Notes: a model not told the origin generated them from the letters alone. Shown: positions 34,970 to 48,291, counted from the stretch's first letter. The stretch is DNA of 64,000 nt from Phyllobacterium zundukense (GCF_002764115.1 NZ_CP017940.1:3136501-3200500); one strand, 5' to 3'. Program-made: numbers and translations.

Positions 34970-35998
34970 CTACTTCTTCGCTTCGATGATTTTGTAGCCG
35001 GCATTGTCCTCAAGCGGCAGCACCGCTTTGAACAGTGATTTCAGTCCCGCCTCATAGGGCATCTGCCGGTTGGCGACGAGCAATAGCTTGCCGCCCGGCT
35101 TCAGGCGTTTCGCAGCGGCTGCAATGAAGCCCTGCCCCATCGTCGGGTCGGCACTGCGCCCGGCATGGAATGGCGGGTTCATGACGATTGTGTCGTAAAT
35201 CTCGGTAATTGCTTCACTATTCACATCGTGCCAATGGAAGCTCACCGGGATTTCACCGGCAGAGATGTTCTGTTTGGCAGCTTCAAGTGCCTCGAAATCG
35301 GCCTCATAAAGCGCCAGCGACTTGAGTTTCTCCGGTTGGTTCAGCACTTCGCTGGCAAGGTAACCCCAGCCGGCACCGAAGTCCGCCACATGGCCGCTTA
35401 TCCGCCCTTGGAAATGTTTGACCAGCAAGGCCGAACCCTTGTCGATGGCGGTATGCGAGAACATGCCCGGGCCCGTCGTGAAGCGATCTTCCAGCCTGGT
35501 CGGCTCGGCAATAAGCGATTGAATTCTATCGCTATTCAACTCTTCCGGCCGCGTGAACCAGAAAGCGACCGCATGGTGTTTCGACAGTCTGTCCGTAACA
35601 GGCGCCATGGTCTCAACCGTCTTGCGGAAGCTGTCGACACCAAGCTTCTTGTCGCCGGAAACCACGATGGTTCCGCCGGGATTGACCTGGTTCAAAGCCT
35701 GCGCCAGCCAGGCCTCGTTGCGGCCGCGATGCTTGCCGATCAGGATCAGCGCGCCATCGAAGCGCTCCTCGCCTTGTAACCGGGGGACCGCATTAAAGCC
35801 GGCCTTCTGCAATGCAAGGTAGTAGGGTTTGAATGGCTGCAGGCAGGTCAGGACACCGTGCCAGTCGCTTGCGATATTGCGATCCGCCTCGGCACCAAGG
35901 AACAACCAACGAGCGCCATTACCTGGCACAGGCAGTATCTCGTCTTCGAAGGGCAGAAAGAGCGTCTGGAGCGCACCGTGGGCCATAGTTAAATCCAT
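34970..35998 (-). CDS. rsmC: 16S rRNA (guanine-N2)-methyltransferase, RsmC-like
   Basis: The 342-residue protein has the RsmC/RlmG layout. A degenerate N-terminal methyltransferase-like domain is followed by a C-terminal SAM domain with VADFGAGWGYLASEVL near residue 205 and the catalytic TIVMNPPFHAGR near 272. NPPF is typical of N2-guanine methylation. RsmC modifies G1207 of 16S rRNA in E. coli; the exact base here is inferred. It follows pnp across a terminator, so it is a separate unit. Confidence 0.86.
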   Translation of the reverse strand: MDLTMAHGALQTLFLPFEDEILPVPGNGARWLFLGAEADRNIASDWHGVLTCLQPFKPYYLALQKAGFNAVPRLQGEERFDGALILIGKHRGRNEAWLAQALNQVNPGGTIVVSGDKKLGVDSFRKTVETMAPVTDRLSKHHAVAFWFTRPEELNSDRIQSLIAEPTRLEDRFTTGPGMFSHTAIDKGSALLVKHFQGRISGHVADFGAGWGYLASEVLNQPEKLKSLALYEADFEALEAAKQNISAGEIPVSFHWHDVNSEAITEIYDTIVMNPPFHAGRSADPTMGQGFIAAAAKRLKPGGKLLLVANRQMPYEAGLKSLFKAVLPLEDNAGYKIIEAKK

Positions 35999-36018
35999 CT
36001 ATAGATATGTCGTCGCAA

Positions 36019-36047
36019 GAAAAAAGCGCGCCACGGGGGCGCGCTTC
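36019..36047 (-). terminator. Terminator of the rimP-pnp operon
   Basis: On the minus strand AAGCGCGCC and GGCGCGCTT pair around CCCGT and lead into a T tract. It lies 23 bp after the pnp stop. Confidence 0.85.
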
Positions 36048-36069
36048 TATCGTAGTCTATTCCAGAAGA

Positions 36070-38211
36070 TTACTCAGCGTCTTCCTGAGCCTTCTTTTCC
36101 TGAACGATTTCCTTGCCGGTTTCCTGATCGACAACCTTCATCGACAGGCGAACCTTGCCACGTTCGTCGAAGCCCATGAGCTTGACCCAGACCTTCTGGC
36201 CTTCCTTGACCACATCTGAAGTCTTGGCAACACGATCCGAAGCGAGCTGCGAGATATGGACGAGACCATCGCGCGGTCCGAAGAAGTTGACGAATGCGCC
36301 GAAGTCAGCCGTCTTGACGACCGTGCCTTCGTAGATTTCGCCGACTTCCGGTTCGGCAACAATGGAATGGATCCACTTGCGGGCAGCTTCGATTTCCTTG
36401 GCTGAGGACGATGCGATCTTGACCGTGCCATCGTCTTCGATGTTGATCTTCGCGCCGGTCTTTTCGACGATTTCGCGAATGACCTTGCCGCCGGAACCGA
36501 TAACGTCACGGATCTTGTCTGTCGGAATGTTCATGACTTCGATGCGCGGTGCAAATTCGCCAAGTTCCGAACGGCCTTCGGTGATGGCCTTCGCCATTTC
36601 GCCGAGGATGTGGATACGGCCGTCCTTGGCCTGGGCCAGGGCAACCTTCATGATCTCTTCGGTGATGCCGTCAATCTTGATGTCCATCTGGAGAGCCGTG
36701 ATACCGTTCTCGGAACCAGCGACCTTGAAGTCCATGTCGCCGAGATGATCTTCATCGCCGAGGATGTCGGAGAGAACAGCGAACTTCTCGCCTTCGAGGA
36801 TCAGGCCCATGGCGATACCGGCAACCGGACGGAGCAGCGGAACACCCGCATCCATCAGAGCCAGCGATGTGCCGCAAACCGTTGCCATCGAGGACGAACC
36901 GTTGGATTCGGTGATCTCGGAGACCGTACGGAGCGTGTAGGGGAACTGTTCCTTGGCAGGCAGAACCGGGTGGATAGCGCGCCAAGCGAGCTTGCCATGA
37001 CCGATTTCGCGGCGGCCGGGCGAACCCATGCGACCTGTTTCACCGACCGAATAGGGCGGGAAATTGTAGTGAAGCATGAAGGTTTCTTTGTACATGCCGG
37101 TCAGAGAGTCGACATACTGCTCGTCTTCGCCGGTGCCGAGCGTTGCAACCACGATGGCCTGTGTTTCACCGCGGGTGAACAGGGCCGAACCATGGGTGCG
37201 CGGCAGAAGGCCGACTTCGGAAACGATCTGGCGTACGGTCGAAAGGTCACGGCCATCGATGCGGCTGCCCGTGTCGAGAATGTTCCAGCGAACGATCTTC
37301 GCCTGAACCGACTTGAAGACAGTCGCGATCTGCTCTGCAGAAAATTCCGGCTCTTCAACGCCTTCCGGGAAGAAATGCGCCTTGACCTTGGCCTTGGCGG
37401 CATCGACGGCAGCATAACGCTGCTGCTTGTCGATGATGTTGTAGGCTGCGCGCAGATCTGCTTCGGCAACCGTCAGCACAGCAGCTTCGACTGCAGAAAG
37501 GTCTTCTGCGTGGAAGTCGCGTGGCTCTTTTGCAGCAACTTCAGCGAGCTTGATGATCGCGTCGATGACCGGCTGGAAGTTCTTGTGACCGAACATCACA
37601 GCGCCGAGCATAACGTCTTCAGCCAATTCCTTGGCTTCCGATTCAACCATCAGAACTGCATCGCCTGTACCGGCAACAACCAGATCGAGGCTCGATTCAA
37701 CCATTTCATCAACGGTCGGGTTCAGCTTGTATTCACCGCCGATGTAGCCGACGCGTGCGGCGCCGATCGGGCCCATGAAAGGTACGCCGGAAAGCGTCAG
37801 GGCAGCGGAAGCACCGATCATCGAGACGATGTCGGGGTTGTTTTCGAGATCGTGCTGGATAACCGTCAGAACAACCTGTGTGTCGTTCTTGTAGCCGTCA
37901 GCGAAGAGCGGGCGGATCGGGCGGTCGATCAGGCGCGAAACCAGCGTTTCGTTTTCGCTCGGACGGCCTTCGCGCTTGAAATAGCCACCTGGGATCTTGC
38001 CGGCGGCGTAAGTCTTTTCCTGATAGTTGACTGTCAGGGGGAAGAAGTCCTGGCCTGGCTTCGGTTCCTTGGCGGAAACGACGGTAGCGAGTACGACAGT
38101 CTCACCGTAGGTGGCGAGAACGGCGCCGTCAGCCTGACGGGCGATCTTGCCGGTTTCGAGAATGAGCGGACGACCGCCCCATTCGATTTCAACTTTGTGT
38201 TGATTAAACAT
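36070..38211 (-). CDS. pnp: Polyribonucleotide nucleotidyltransferase (PNPase)
   Basis: PNPase degrades RNA 3' to 5' by phosphorolysis and forms a trimer in the degradosome. The 713-residue protein has two RNase PH domains, with [16 protein letters not shown] and [26 protein letters not shown] domain follows around [21 protein letters not shown], then an S1 domain from [18 protein letters not shown]. The acidic tail is short. It is the last gene of the rpsO-pnp pair. A leader hairpin sits upstream. Confidence 0.98.
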   Translation of the reverse strand: MFNQHKVEIEWGGRPLILETGKIARQADGAVLATYGETVVLATVVSAKEPKPGQDFFPLTVNYQEKTYAAGKIPGGYFKREGRPSENETLVSRLIDRPIRPLFADGYKNDTQVVLTVIQHDLENNPDIVSMIGASAALTLSGVPFMGPIGAARVGYIGGEYKLNPTVDEMVESSLDLVVAGTGDAVLMVESEAKELAEDVMLGAVMFGHKNFQPVIDAIIKLAEVAAKEPRDFHAEDLSAVEAAVLTVAEADLRAAYNIIDKQQRYAAVDAAKAKVKAHFFPEGVEEPEFSAEQIATVFKSVQAKIVRWNILDTGSRIDGRDLSTVRQIVSEVGLLPRTHGSALFTRGETQAIVVATLGTGEDEQYVDSLTGMYKETFMLHYNFPPYSVGETGRMGSPGRREIGHGKLAWRAIHPVLPAKEQFPYTLRTVSEITESNGSSSMATVCGTSLALMDAGVPLLRPVAGIAMGLILEGEKFAVLSDILGDEDHLGDMDFKVAGSENGITALQMDIKIDGITEEIMKVALAQAKDGRIHILGEMAKAITEGRSELGEFAPRIEVMNIPTDKIRDVIGSGGKVIREIVEKTGAKINIEDDGTVKIASSSAKEIEAARKWIHSIVAEPEVGEIYEGTVVKTADFGAFVNFFGPRDGLVHISQLASDRVAKTSDVVKEGQKVWVKLMGFDERGKVRLSMKVVDQETGKEIVQEKKAQEDAE

Positions 38212-38289
38212 GTCTTGTCCTTCAGTGGGGAAAAACGCGCATCCTTTTGGATAGCAGCATCTCTCTCCCGTTTCGTTTCAGACCAATCA

Positions 38290-38320
38290 CGGGCAAGACA
38301 ACGTGCAACTCGTTTGCCCG
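38290..38320 (-). promoter_or_regulatory. Leader hairpin upstream of pnp
   Basis: CGGGCAA (38290-38296) and TTGCCCG (38314-38320) form a 7-bp stem with a 17-nt loop, about 80 nt before the pnp ATG. In E. coli a leader stem in this position is cut by RNase III and lets PNPase control its own message. The same role here is an analogy, not shown. Confidence 0.4.
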
Positions 38321-38385
38321 AGTTGCCTGCAATCCTGCCCCATGATCTGTCTCATGGTAGTGTTCATCCCCAGGGGGATGAGAGA

Positions 38386-38417
38386 GACCGGCGGAGCGAT
38401 TGACGCGCCCGCCGGTC
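38386..38417 (-). promoter_or_regulatory. Stem-loop after rpsO
   Basis: GACCGGCGG and CCGCCGGTC make a 9-bp stem starting 7 bp past the rpsO stop. No T tract follows, so it is probably a partial terminator or a barrier that protects the rpsO mRNA end, as between rpsO and pnp in other bacteria. Confidence 0.55.
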
Positions 38418-38424
38418 TAATGCA

Positions 38425-38694
38425 TTAGCGGCGCAGGCCGAGCTTTTCGATCAGCGTCTGGTAGCGGCCTTGGTCAACTTTCTTGAGATAATCAAGAAGG
38501 CTGCGGCGCGTCGAGACGAGCTTGAGAAGACCACGGCGGGAATGGTTATCCTTCTTGTGGTCCTTGAAATGCTCGGTCAGGTTGACAATGCGCTCTGTCA
38601 GAACGGCAACCTGGACTTCCGGAGAACCGGTATCGCCTGGCTTGGTTGCATATTCAGAGATCACTGCCTGCTTGCGTTCAGCGGTTATCGACAT
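38425..38694 (-). CDS. rpsO: 30S ribosomal protein S15
   Basis: The 89-residue protein has the S15 signature, with [20 protein letters not shown] near the start and the [19 protein letters not shown] segment around residue 45, and LRR at the end. S15 binds 16S rRNA at the 22/20 helix junction and starts assembly of the platform. It lies between truB and pnp in the conserved operon order. The stop and start are unambiguous. Confidence 0.98.
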   Translation of the reverse strand: MSITAERKQAVISEYATKPGDTGSPEVQVAVLTERIVNLTEHFKDHKKDNHSRRGLLKLVSTRRSLLDYLKKVDQGRYQTLIEKLGLRR

Positions 38695-38845
38695 CGTATA
38701 TCCTTTCTTTTGAAGAGGAAAACAGGATGCCCACGGCCGGGATGTCGTCCAGCGGGGGCCGGTTAAAGCGAAGGCAAAGCCTATCGCTGCGGGCCGTATA
38801 GTCGAAAATGTGACAAATTACCAGCCGCAAATGATTCTGGCGATT

Positions 38846-39817
38846 TCACGCCGTAAACACACGCTTCGGCTTGAACTGGCCCTGTTCGATGAAACCGATC
38901 GCCAAAAGCTTGCCCTTGGCGGTCACGCAGGCCTCATCGGCTTCGACGGGCGCGTCGCGTCCACGCAGGATCACAGGGTTGCCCATGCGAATGCGGTGAG
39001 CCTGATCATCAGAGACGGCAACTTGGGGCAGGCTTTCCAGCGCTGCAACCGTATCGATCAGGAACGCATCCATGACCGAGAAACGCTCGGCGAGACGCTC
39101 ATAGGAACGGTCTTCGCCTTCCTCTTCAGTCGGAACTGGCGGATGGGCAGCCTCGAGTTCCGCCAGCGTGACAAAATCGGACTCATTGAAGGGCGCAACC
39201 TCGATACGGCGCAAATCCGAAATATGGCCGTAACAGCCTAGATCCCGGCCCATATCGCGTGCGAGCGAGCGCACATAGGTGCCCTTGCCGCATTCGACTT
39301 CGAAGATCGCGGTCGAGGCATCCGGGCGTTCTACCAATTCCAGCCGGTCGATCTCGACTTCACGGGCAGGTATCTCGATCTCCTCGCCGCCGCGTGCCAG
39401 ATCATAGGCACGCTCACCAGCGATCTTGATCGCCGAGAATTTGGGCGGAATCTGCTGGATGACGCCCGTATATTTGGGTAGCAACGCCGTGATAGCCGCT
39501 TCATCCGGACGGTTATCCGATGTTACGGTTACTTCGCCTTCGAGATCATCTGTCGTACGCTCAGCACCCCAGGCGACGGTAAAGCGATAGATCTTCGTAC
39601 CGTCCATAACATAGGGAACAGTCTTGGTGGCCTCACCGAGGGCAATCGGCAGCATGCCCGATGCCAGGGGATCAAGCGTACCGGCATGGCCTGCCTTTTC
39701 AGCCTTGAACAGCCATTTGATCTTGGAAACGGCTTCTGTCGATCCCATGCCTTTCGGCTTGTCGAAGATCAGCCAGCCGGAAACCGGACGGCCCTTTTTC
39801 TTGCGCTGTCTTGTCAT
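38846..39817 (-). CDS. truB: tRNA pseudouridine(55) synthase
   Basis: TruB makes pseudouridine 55 in the T loop of nearly all tRNAs. The 323-residue protein has the catalytic aspartate in [20 protein letters not shown] near residue 47, plus [18 protein letters not shown] and [12 protein letters not shown]. The C-terminal PUA-like extension ([19 protein letters not shown]) is present. It ends 14 bp before the rbfA stop region in the operon and is followed by rpsO after a 150-bp gap. Confidence 0.96.
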   Translation of the reverse strand: MTRQRKKKGRPVSGWLIFDKPKGMGSTEAVSKIKWLFKAEKAGHAGTLDPLASGMLPIALGEATKTVPYVMDGTKIYRFTVAWGAERTTDDLEGEVTVTSDNRPDEAAITALLPKYTGVIQQIPPKFSAIKIAGERAYDLARGGEEIEIPAREVEIDRLELVERPDASTAIFEVECGKGTYVRSLARDMGRDLGCYGHISDLRRIEVAPFNESDFVTLAELEAAHPPVPTEEEGEDRSYERLAERFSVMDAFLIDTVAALESLPQVAVSDDQAHRIRMGNPVILRGRDAPVEADEACVTAKGKLLAIGFIEQGQFKPKRVFTA

Positions 39818-39831
39818 TTATTATCGGCCAT

Positions 39832-40290
39832 TCAATCGTTGCCGTCGCCGTGGCCTGGAACATCCCCCGGATTCGGATCGCCACCATCATCATCCTCATC
39901 ATCAGTGAGGTCGCGCGTCACTTCGGGCTTGCGCAGGAGCGCGTCGATCTTGGCGTAATTGTCGAAGCTCGTGTCGATGCGGAAACGGAATTCCGGCATA
40001 TATTTCATCTGCTTGAGGTAAGTGGCCGCACGGCCCCGAATGAACTTCGAATGCTTGTTCAAGGCACTGATAACACCCTCGCTGTCCGCAGCACCGATCG
40101 GCGATACAAAACAGGTGGCAATTCTCAGATCGTTCGACATGCGCACTTCTGAAATGGCAACAACAGCATTTACCAGTGTGTCATCACGAACATCACCGCG
40201 CTGGAGTACTTGGGAAACCGCGTGGCGCACCTGCTCACTGACGCGCAACTGGCGTTGAGAGGGGCCGGATGATGAAGCAGAACGAGCCAT
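39832..40290 (-). CDS. rbfA: 30S ribosome-binding factor A
   Basis: RbfA binds immature 30S subunits and aids 16S 5'-end maturation and cold adaptation. The 152-residue protein has the KH-like fold with [38 protein letters not shown] and [19 protein letters not shown]. The tail is rich in aspartate and glycine. ATG 40290 was chosen; the frame stays open to TTG 40305. There is no clear ribosome-binding site. A palindromic repeat separates it from infB. Confidence 0.94.
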   Translation of the reverse strand: MARSASSSGPSQRQLRVSEQVRHAVSQVLQRGDVRDDTLVNAVVAISEVRMSNDLRIATCFVSPIGAADSEGVISALNKHSKFIRGRAATYLKQMKYMPEFRFRIDTSFDNYAKIDALLRKPEVTRDLTDDEDDDGGDPNPGDVPGHGDGND

Positions 40291-40322
40291 TATTGTTATA
40301 TCCAAATAAGGGAGATGCCGCC

Positions 40323-40503
40323 TTATCTCCCCCTTTGCGGGGGAGAAAGCGATTTCAGCATCTTGAGCTCTTCGCTCAAGTGCTAGAAATCGCCAGAGAG
40401 GGGATAATAATTATTGTAAAAAATCCCCTCACTTGGCTTTTCTAAGGATTTAGCAAGAACTAAATCCAAGAAAATCCTTTCTCTCCCACAAGGGGAGAGA
40501 TAA
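40323..40503. repeat. Mosaic palindromic repeat element, copy B
   Basis: This 181-bp element has the same four parts as the one at 28400-28581 but in inverted orientation. It lies in the 221-bp gap between infB and rbfA, inside the rimP-pnp operon. Transcripts would carry three strong stem-loops here, which could pause, cut or stabilise the mRNA between infB and rbfA. Confidence 0.85.
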
Positions 40504-40511
40504 GGGCAGTG

Positions 40512-43267
<2,756 letters not shown>

Positions 43268-43271
<4 letters not shown>

Positions 43272-43945
43272 TCCGTTTCCGTTTCCTTCGCGGCAGCTGC
43301 CGCTTTAGCGTCGGCCCGATCCGTGGGGCCATCGCGAAAATGCTGTAGCAGCCAGGCTCGTTTAACGAACCCGGCAGCTGCCGTTCCCTTGAGTACGGCA
43401 GCATGTATCACATTTACCCCACCCAATGCCAAATCCATTTCACTGCTTTCGAACAATGAAAGGGCGGGTATTTCCGGTCCGCCCGCATAAACAACCGAAC
43501 GGCGGGCCTGGTCAAGTTTGCGGACGCCATCTTCCGCCGCTTCAAATGCGTGAAGAACGAGAGCAGCAGTGCCGTTGCGGATGGCAGCGTCCACTTTTGC
43601 GGCCCCTGTTACCACAACACCGGCCTTTCGCGCCAACCCAAAACTTCCGAGCGCTGATTTTGCAAGCATCTGGTCCACGACCAGCCCGAAATCTTCGGGA
43701 ACAATGACATTGCTTTTCAAACCGCGCGGAAAGAGCTTTCGCTTGACCGCTTCATCAATATAACGCCGCTGGGCCTTCACCCAACACCCCCGGCCGGGAA
43801 GATTGCGCTTCAAATCAGCAACAATCGTCCCACCATCGGGGCCGGCGACGAACCGGATCATATCATCGACAGTACCGCTTTCACGCGTGACAATGCACGT
43901 CCTGTCGTTCATTTCCGGTTCCACGCCTTGATCACTCTTCATCAT
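43268..43945 (-). CDS. ylxR: YlxR/DUF448 RNA-binding protein with L7Ae-like domain
   Basis: The 225-residue protein has the YlxR domain ([32 protein letters not shown]) and a C-terminal L7Ae-like fold ([23 protein letters not shown] ... [14 protein letters not shown]). The two-domain form is common in alphaproteobacteria between nusA and infB. It probably binds RNA and may affect RNase P or transcription, as reported for YlxR in other bacteria; the role here is inferred. It starts with ATG 43945, with a second ATG directly after. Confidence 0.9.
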
Positions 43946-43992
43946 TTCCGCATGACCTTGTTCAAAAAATCATGCACTTCCAGGATCGAGCG

Positions 43993-45594
43993 TTAACCGG
44001 CGACCTCTTCATCTGCCTCTGCTTCAGGCTCGGCGGCAGCAAGATCTTCTTCTGTGATCCAGCCCGCCTTGAGGCGCGCGGCAAGAACCATCTGCTCGGC
44101 ATCGGCGCGGCTGACTTCGAACGACGACAGGATGCCGGGATAGTTGATTGTCTCACCATCCTTGCGTTCACGCCAGCCCGTCAATTCATCAACCGCATAT
44201 CCGGCGAAGTCTTCGATCGTCTTGACGCCGTCTTCGCCGACAGCCACGAGAATTGCATTCGTCATGCCCGGCAGATCACGAAGTTCATCGGCAACCCCCA
44301 ATTCCTTGCGGCGGGCATCCCGTTCCTCTTCGATGCGGCCAAGATATTCCTGGGCGCGCTGCTGGATTTCTGTCGCCGTTTCCTCATCGAAACCATCGAT
44401 GGAGGAAATGTCGTCGCTATCCACGTAGGCGATTTCTTCGACGCTTGCAAAACCTTCGGACGCAAGAACCTGGCCGACCATCTCGTCGACATCAAGCGCT
44501 TCCATGAAGAGGTTCGAGCGTTCGACGAATTCCTTCTGGCGTCGCTCGGACTCTTCCTGCTCGGTGAGGATGTCGATATCCCAGCCTGTGAGCTGCGAGG
44601 CCAGACGTACATTCTGACCCCGACGACCGATTGCAAGTGATAGTTGGTCATCCGGGACCACAACTTCAATACGCTCGGCGTCTTCGTCGAGAACAACTTT
44701 TGCAACTTCAGCAGGCTGAAGCGCATTGACGATGAACGAAGCGGGTTCTGGCGACCATGGAATAATGTCGATCTTTTCACCCTGCAACTCGCCGACAACG
44801 GCCTGAACGCGCGAACCGCGCATACCAACGCAGGCACCGACAGGATCGATCGAGGAATCACGGGAAATCACAGCAATCTTGGCGCGCGAGCCGGGATCGC
44901 GGGCGACCGACTTGATCTCGATGATGCCATCATAGATTTCCGGCACTTCCATGGTGAAGAGCTTTGCCATGAACTGCGGATGGGTGCGGCTCAGGAAAAT
45001 TTGCGGCCCGCGCTGTTCGCGGCGCACGTCATAGACATAGGCGCGCACACGATCGCCGTAGCGGAAAGTTTCGCGGGGGATCAATTCGTCACGGCGTACG
45101 ATGGCTTCACCGCGGCCAAGATCGACGATCACATTGCCATATTCCACGCGCTTGACGCTGCCGTTGATGATTTCACCGACGCGATCCTTGTATTCGTCAT
45201 ACTGACGATCACGCTCGGCCTCGCGCACCTTCTGCACGATGACCTGCTTGGCAGACTGGGCAGCGATACGGCCGAAATCCATCGGCGGCAGCTGGTCGGC
45301 GAGAAAATCGCCGGGCTGCGCATCGGGATTGCGGTCGCGAGCGGCGTCCATGCCGATCTGGGTGACCGGATCTTCCACCGTTTCGACCACTTCGAGCAGG
45401 CGCTGCAATTTGATTTCGCCGGTCTTCGCATTGATATCGGCGCGGATATTGGTTTCCTGGCCATAACGCGAGCGAGCGGCTTTCTGAATGGCATCGGCCA
45501 TCGCCGCAATCACGATCTCGCGGTCAATCGACTTCTCGCGTGCCACCGCATCGGCGATCTGCAGAAGTTCTAGCCTGTTTGCACTGACTGCCAT
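43993..45594 (-). CDS. nusA: Transcription termination/antitermination protein NusA
   Basis: NusA binds RNA polymerase and RNA to control pausing, termination and antitermination. The 533-residue protein has the N-terminal polymerase-binding domain (SANRLELLQIADAVAREK), an S1 domain near residue 140, and two KH domains (DPVGACVGMRGSRVQAVVGEL and LAIGRRGQNVRLASQL). C-terminal helical repeats include DDISSIDGFDEETATEIQ, with an acidic end. The ATG at 45594 begins at the conserved MAVSANR. Upstream codons were rejected. Confidence 0.97.
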   Translation of the reverse strand: MAVSANRLELLQIADAVAREKSIDREIVIAAMADAIQKAARSRYGQETNIRADINAKTGEIKLQRLLEVVETVEDPVTQIGMDAARDRNPDAQPGDFLADQLPPMDFGRIAAQSAKQVIVQKVREAERDRQYDEYKDRVGEIINGSVKRVEYGNVIVDLGRGEAIVRRDELIPRETFRYGDRVRAYVYDVRREQRGPQIFLSRTHPQFMAKLFTMEVPEIYDGIIEIKSVARDPGSRAKIAVISRDSSIDPVGACVGMRGSRVQAVVGELQGEKIDIIPWSPEPASFIVNALQPAEVAKVVLDEDAERIEVVVPDDQLSLAIGRRGQNVRLASQLTGWDIDILTEQEESERRQKEFVERSNLFMEALDVDEMVGQVLASEGFASVEEIAYVDSDDISSIDGFDEETATEIQQRAQEYLGRIEEERDARRKELGVADELRDLPGMTNAILVAVGEDGVKTIEDFAGYAVDELTGWRERKDGETINYPGILSSFEVSRADAEQMVLAARLKAGWITEEDLAAAEPEAEADEEVAG

Positions 45595-45644
45595 GTTCTT
45601 CTCCTTGGGTTCACCGCCACGCTTCTCCCGCGGGCGTATGAAAT

Positions 45645-46310
45645 TCAATCCTGTTTTGTCTGTTCTTGCTCGGCGGCCGAAGCTTCTGCCTCGTCTGCGG
45701 AGCCTGCGCTGTCTTCCGGAATCCGGCCTTCGCGCAAATCCTTGTCGCGGCGCAGGGCATCGCGAATGAGATCATCCGTCAAAATAAGCCGCGCTTCCGA
45801 GATCATTTCGAACGGCACCTCGACGACAGGTTTGTCGCCATAGCTCGCCTGATCGCTCTCGACCGTCACGGCATCGCCGGTAACTTCAGCGATCCGGCCG
45901 CGAAACTTCTTGCGCCCATCGAGGACGGCGGACGTATCGATCTTGACGATATGACCGGTCCAGGTGACGAAATCCGATTTGCGAACCAGCGGACGGTCGA
46001 TACCGGGCGACGACACTTCCAGATGGTAATGGCGGTCGATCGGATCCTCGACGTCCAGCACCGGGGACAATGTCCTGCTGACCAGTTCGCAATCCTCGAC
46101 GGTCATTGTGCCGTCGTGGCGCTCGGTCATGATCTGCAAAGTCAGTCCATTGAGACCCGAAAGGCGAACACGCACCAGGCGAAAACCGATGGAGCCCAAT
46201 ACCGGCTCAATGATACCTGCTACACGGGCATCAACACCTGTTTCAGTGATAATCCGTTCTTCGAGCCCAGCGGAGGCCGTCTCGTGCTCTGTTTCAGCGC
46301 CGTCTGTCAC
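45645..46310 (-). CDS. rimP: Ribosome maturation factor RimP
   Basis: RimP helps assemble 30S subunits. The 221-residue protein has the conserved N-terminal domain ([20 protein letters not shown]), [19 protein letters not shown] and [14 protein letters not shown], and a C-terminal SH3-like domain. The acidic tail ([14 protein letters not shown]) is typical of alphaproteobacteria. The start is GTG 46310, with AGGGA about ten bases before it. It is the first gene of the operon, just behind a promoter and early terminator. Confidence 0.95.
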   Translation of the reverse strand: MTDGAETEHETASAGLEERIITETGVDARVAGIIEPVLGSIGFRLVRVRLSGLNGLTLQIMTERHDGTMTVEDCELVSRTLSPVLDVEDPIDRHYHLEVSSPGIDRPLVRKSDFVTWTGHIVKIDTSAVLDGRKKFRGRIAEVTGDAVTVESDQASYGDKPVVEVPFEMISEARLILTDDLIRDALRRDKDLREGRIPEDSAGSADEAEASAAEQEQTKQD

Positions 46311-46343
46311 GCAAATTTTTTCCCTGTTTCGGCCCCAAGAAAC

Positions 46344-46374
46344 AAAAAAGAGCGGGACCGGTCTGGACCCACTC
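46344..46374 (-). terminator. Early terminator in the rimP leader
   Basis: On the minus strand GAGTGGGTCC (46374-46365) pairs, with one mismatch and one G-U pair, with GGTCCCGCTC (46359-46350) and then six T residues follow. It lies about 20 nt after the predicted transcription start and 34 nt before the rimP start codon. This position suggests an attenuator rather than an operon end. Confidence 0.65.
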
Positions 46375-46402
46375 CTGTTCTATCGACCAAGAATATGACT
46401 TC

Positions 46403-46431
46403 TATATACCGAAATGACATGCAGGTTTCAA
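46403..46431 (-). promoter_or_regulatory. Sigma70-type promoter of the rimP-nusA-infB operon
   Basis: On the minus strand TTGAAA (46431-46426) and TATATA (46408-46403) are separated by exactly 17 bp. Transcription would start near 46396, giving a leader of about 85 nt that contains the early terminator at 46374-46344. Confidence 0.65.
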
Positions 46432-46579
46432 GCGCAGAGGTGAATTTCTGCCCGTTGTTTGCCGCTCGCCCATTGGGCAATGCATTTTCGCATAGCTGCC
46501 CTGCACTATCAGACCTAAACTTATGCGGGCATCTCTCCTATTTATGTTGCATCGCAGCATCATGCGAAAGGATAGAAAA

Positions 46580-46744
46580 ATGACCAAGAGACATATTCCG
46601 ACGAAGATCGGCCGCCTGCTCAACGTGTTCGGCAGCGCTGTGGCAGTTGCATCGGCAACGCGTATCGGCCATCCGCCGGTTGCTTCCGACCTGCGTGCCC
46701 TCGGCATCGATCCGGTCCAGTTCAGCACCATCCACCGGAACTAA
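46580..46744 (+). CDS. Small conserved alphaproteobacterial protein
   Basis: The 54-residue protein starts MTKRHIPTKIGRLLNVFGSA and contains RIGHPPVASDLRALGIDP. It resembles short uncharacterised proteins of similar size in other Rhizobiales, from memory. A weak hydrophobic stretch (residues ~12-26) may touch the membrane, but it is not a clear transmembrane helix. The ATG at 46580 follows AAAGGA. It is divergent from the rimP operon and converges with tctA. Function unknown. Confidence 0.6.
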   Translation: MTKRHIPTKIGRLLNVFGSAVAVASATRIGHPPVASDLRALGIDPVQFSTIHRN

Positions 46745-46773
46745 TCAGTCCCGGTGGACGACGGCTGAGCTGA

Positions 46774-48291
46774 TCAGTCTTCACTCGCCGCCAGCGCCGA
46801 GAGCACCTTGCCTTTGCCGCGCGCGCGCATAATAAGCGGCACGACGACAGCGCAAACTGCAAGCACCAGCAGAATCACTGCTATGGGCGACCCGACGAGC
46901 ACTGTCACATCACCCTGGCTGATCGCCAGTGCACGCCGCAACTGCTGTTCGGCCATCGGCCCCAAAATCAAACCGACAACGACCGGCGCGATCGGGTAGC
47001 CGAAGCGGCGCAAAATATATCCGAGCACACCGAACGCCAGCAGCATGCCAAGTTCGAACGTCGAAGGATTGGCGCCAATGGTACCGAGCGTGGCGAAGAC
47101 GAGAATTCCCGCATAGAGCCAGTGCCGCGGGATCGACAGCAACCGCACCCAAAGTCCCACCAGCGGCAGGTTCAGAACCAGCAGCATGAAGTTTGCAACG
47201 AGCAAGCTGGCGATCAGGCCCCAGACGATCTGTGGATTGTTGGCAAACAGCAGCGGCCCGGGTTGAAGGCCAAATTGCTGGAATCCTGCAAGCATGATCG
47301 CAGCGGTTGCGCTGGTCGGCAGACCAAGCGTCAGCAGAGGAACCAGCGTTCCGGCAGCCGACGCGTTGTTGGCGGCTTCAGGTCCAGCAACGCCTTCAAT
47401 GGCGCCATGGCCAAACTCTTCCGGCTTCTTCGCCAACTGCTTTTCCACCGAATAGGACAGGAACGTGCCGATCTCGGCGCCGCCAGCGGGCATCGCGCCA
47501 ATCGGGAATCCGATGAACGTTCCGCGCAACCATGGCTTCCAGGAACGCGACCAATCCTCCCTGCTCATCCAGACCGAACCCTTGACCGGCTCAATCTTTT
47601 CTTCGCCGTACCGATGGGAGGCAGCAACGCTCAATGTCTCGCCGATCGCAAAGAGCGCGACCGCCAGCGTTGTGACTTCCACGCCGTCGAGCAGGTCCGG
47701 GATGCCGAACGCAAGGCGAGCCTGCCCGGTCTGAAGATCAATGCCAATCAGGCCAAGTGCCAGGCCGAGGAACAGCGCAGTCAGCCCACGCAACGTGGAA
47801 TCGCCGAACGCCGCCGAAACGGTCATGAACGCCAGGATCATCAGGGCGAAATATTCCGCAGGTCCAAACGACAGTGCAAATTTGACGATGGTCGGAGCGA
47901 TCAGCGCAAGCGCCATTGTCGCGATCAAACCGGCAACGAAGGAACCAATAGCCGCCGTTGCAAGTGCAGGACCACCCCGCCCAGCCCGCGCCATCTTGTT
48001 CCCCTCAAGGGCAGTGACGATCGAAGAGCTCTCGCCCGGTGTATTCAACAGGATCGACGTGGTTGAGCCGCCATACATGCCGCCGTAGTAGATACCCGCG
48101 AACATGATAAGCGATCCGCCAGGATCAAGCTTATAGGTGACGGGAAGCAGCAGTGCGACTGTAAGTGCTGGTCCGATGCCTGGAAGAACACCGACAGCAG
48201 TGCCCAATGTCACGCCAACCAAAGCATAAAGCAGGTTGAGCGGCTGCATCGCGACGGCGAAACCATGTGCCAATAAGGTAAAACTATCCAT
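46774..48291 (-). CDS. tctA: Tripartite tricarboxylate transporter large membrane subunit TctA
   Basis: The 505-residue protein has about 12 transmembrane segments and the TctA motifs: [20 protein letters not shown], the [13 protein letters not shown] region and the second [24 protein letters not shown] glycine-rich loop. It forms the transport channel for a tricarboxylate or related organic acid, driven by an ion gradient and fed by TctC. The two glycine-rich halves reflect an internal repeat. It is the last gene of the tctCBA operon. Confidence 0.93.
   Translation of the reverse strand: MDSFTLLAHGFAVAMQPLNLLYALVGVTLGTAVGVLPGIGPALTVALLLPVTYKLDPGGSLIMFAGIYYGGMYGGSTTSILLNTPGESSSIVTALEGNKMARAGRGGPALATAAIGSFVAGLIATMALALIAPTIVKFALSFGPAEYFALMILAFMTVSAAFGDSTLRGLTALFLGLALGLIGIDLQTGQARLAFGIPDLLDGVEVTTLAVALFAIGETLSVAASHRYGEEKIEPVKGSVWMSREDWSRSWKPWLRGTFIGFPIGAMPAGGAEIGTFLSYSVEKQLAKKPEEFGHGAIEGVAGPEAANNASAAGTLVPLLTLGLPTSATAAIMLAGFQQFGLQPGPLLFANNPQIVWGLIASLLVANFMLLVLNLPLVGLWVRLLSIPRHWLYAGILVFATLGTIGANPSTFELGMLLAFGVLGYILRRFGYPIAPVVVGLILGPMAEQQLRRALAISQGDVTVLVGSPIAVILLVLAVCAVVVPLIMRARGKGKVLSALAASED

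Noticed and set aside
36610..38403. 597-codon frame on the plus strand
   Set aside because: It mirrors pnp codon bias on the opposite strand; pnp is certain.
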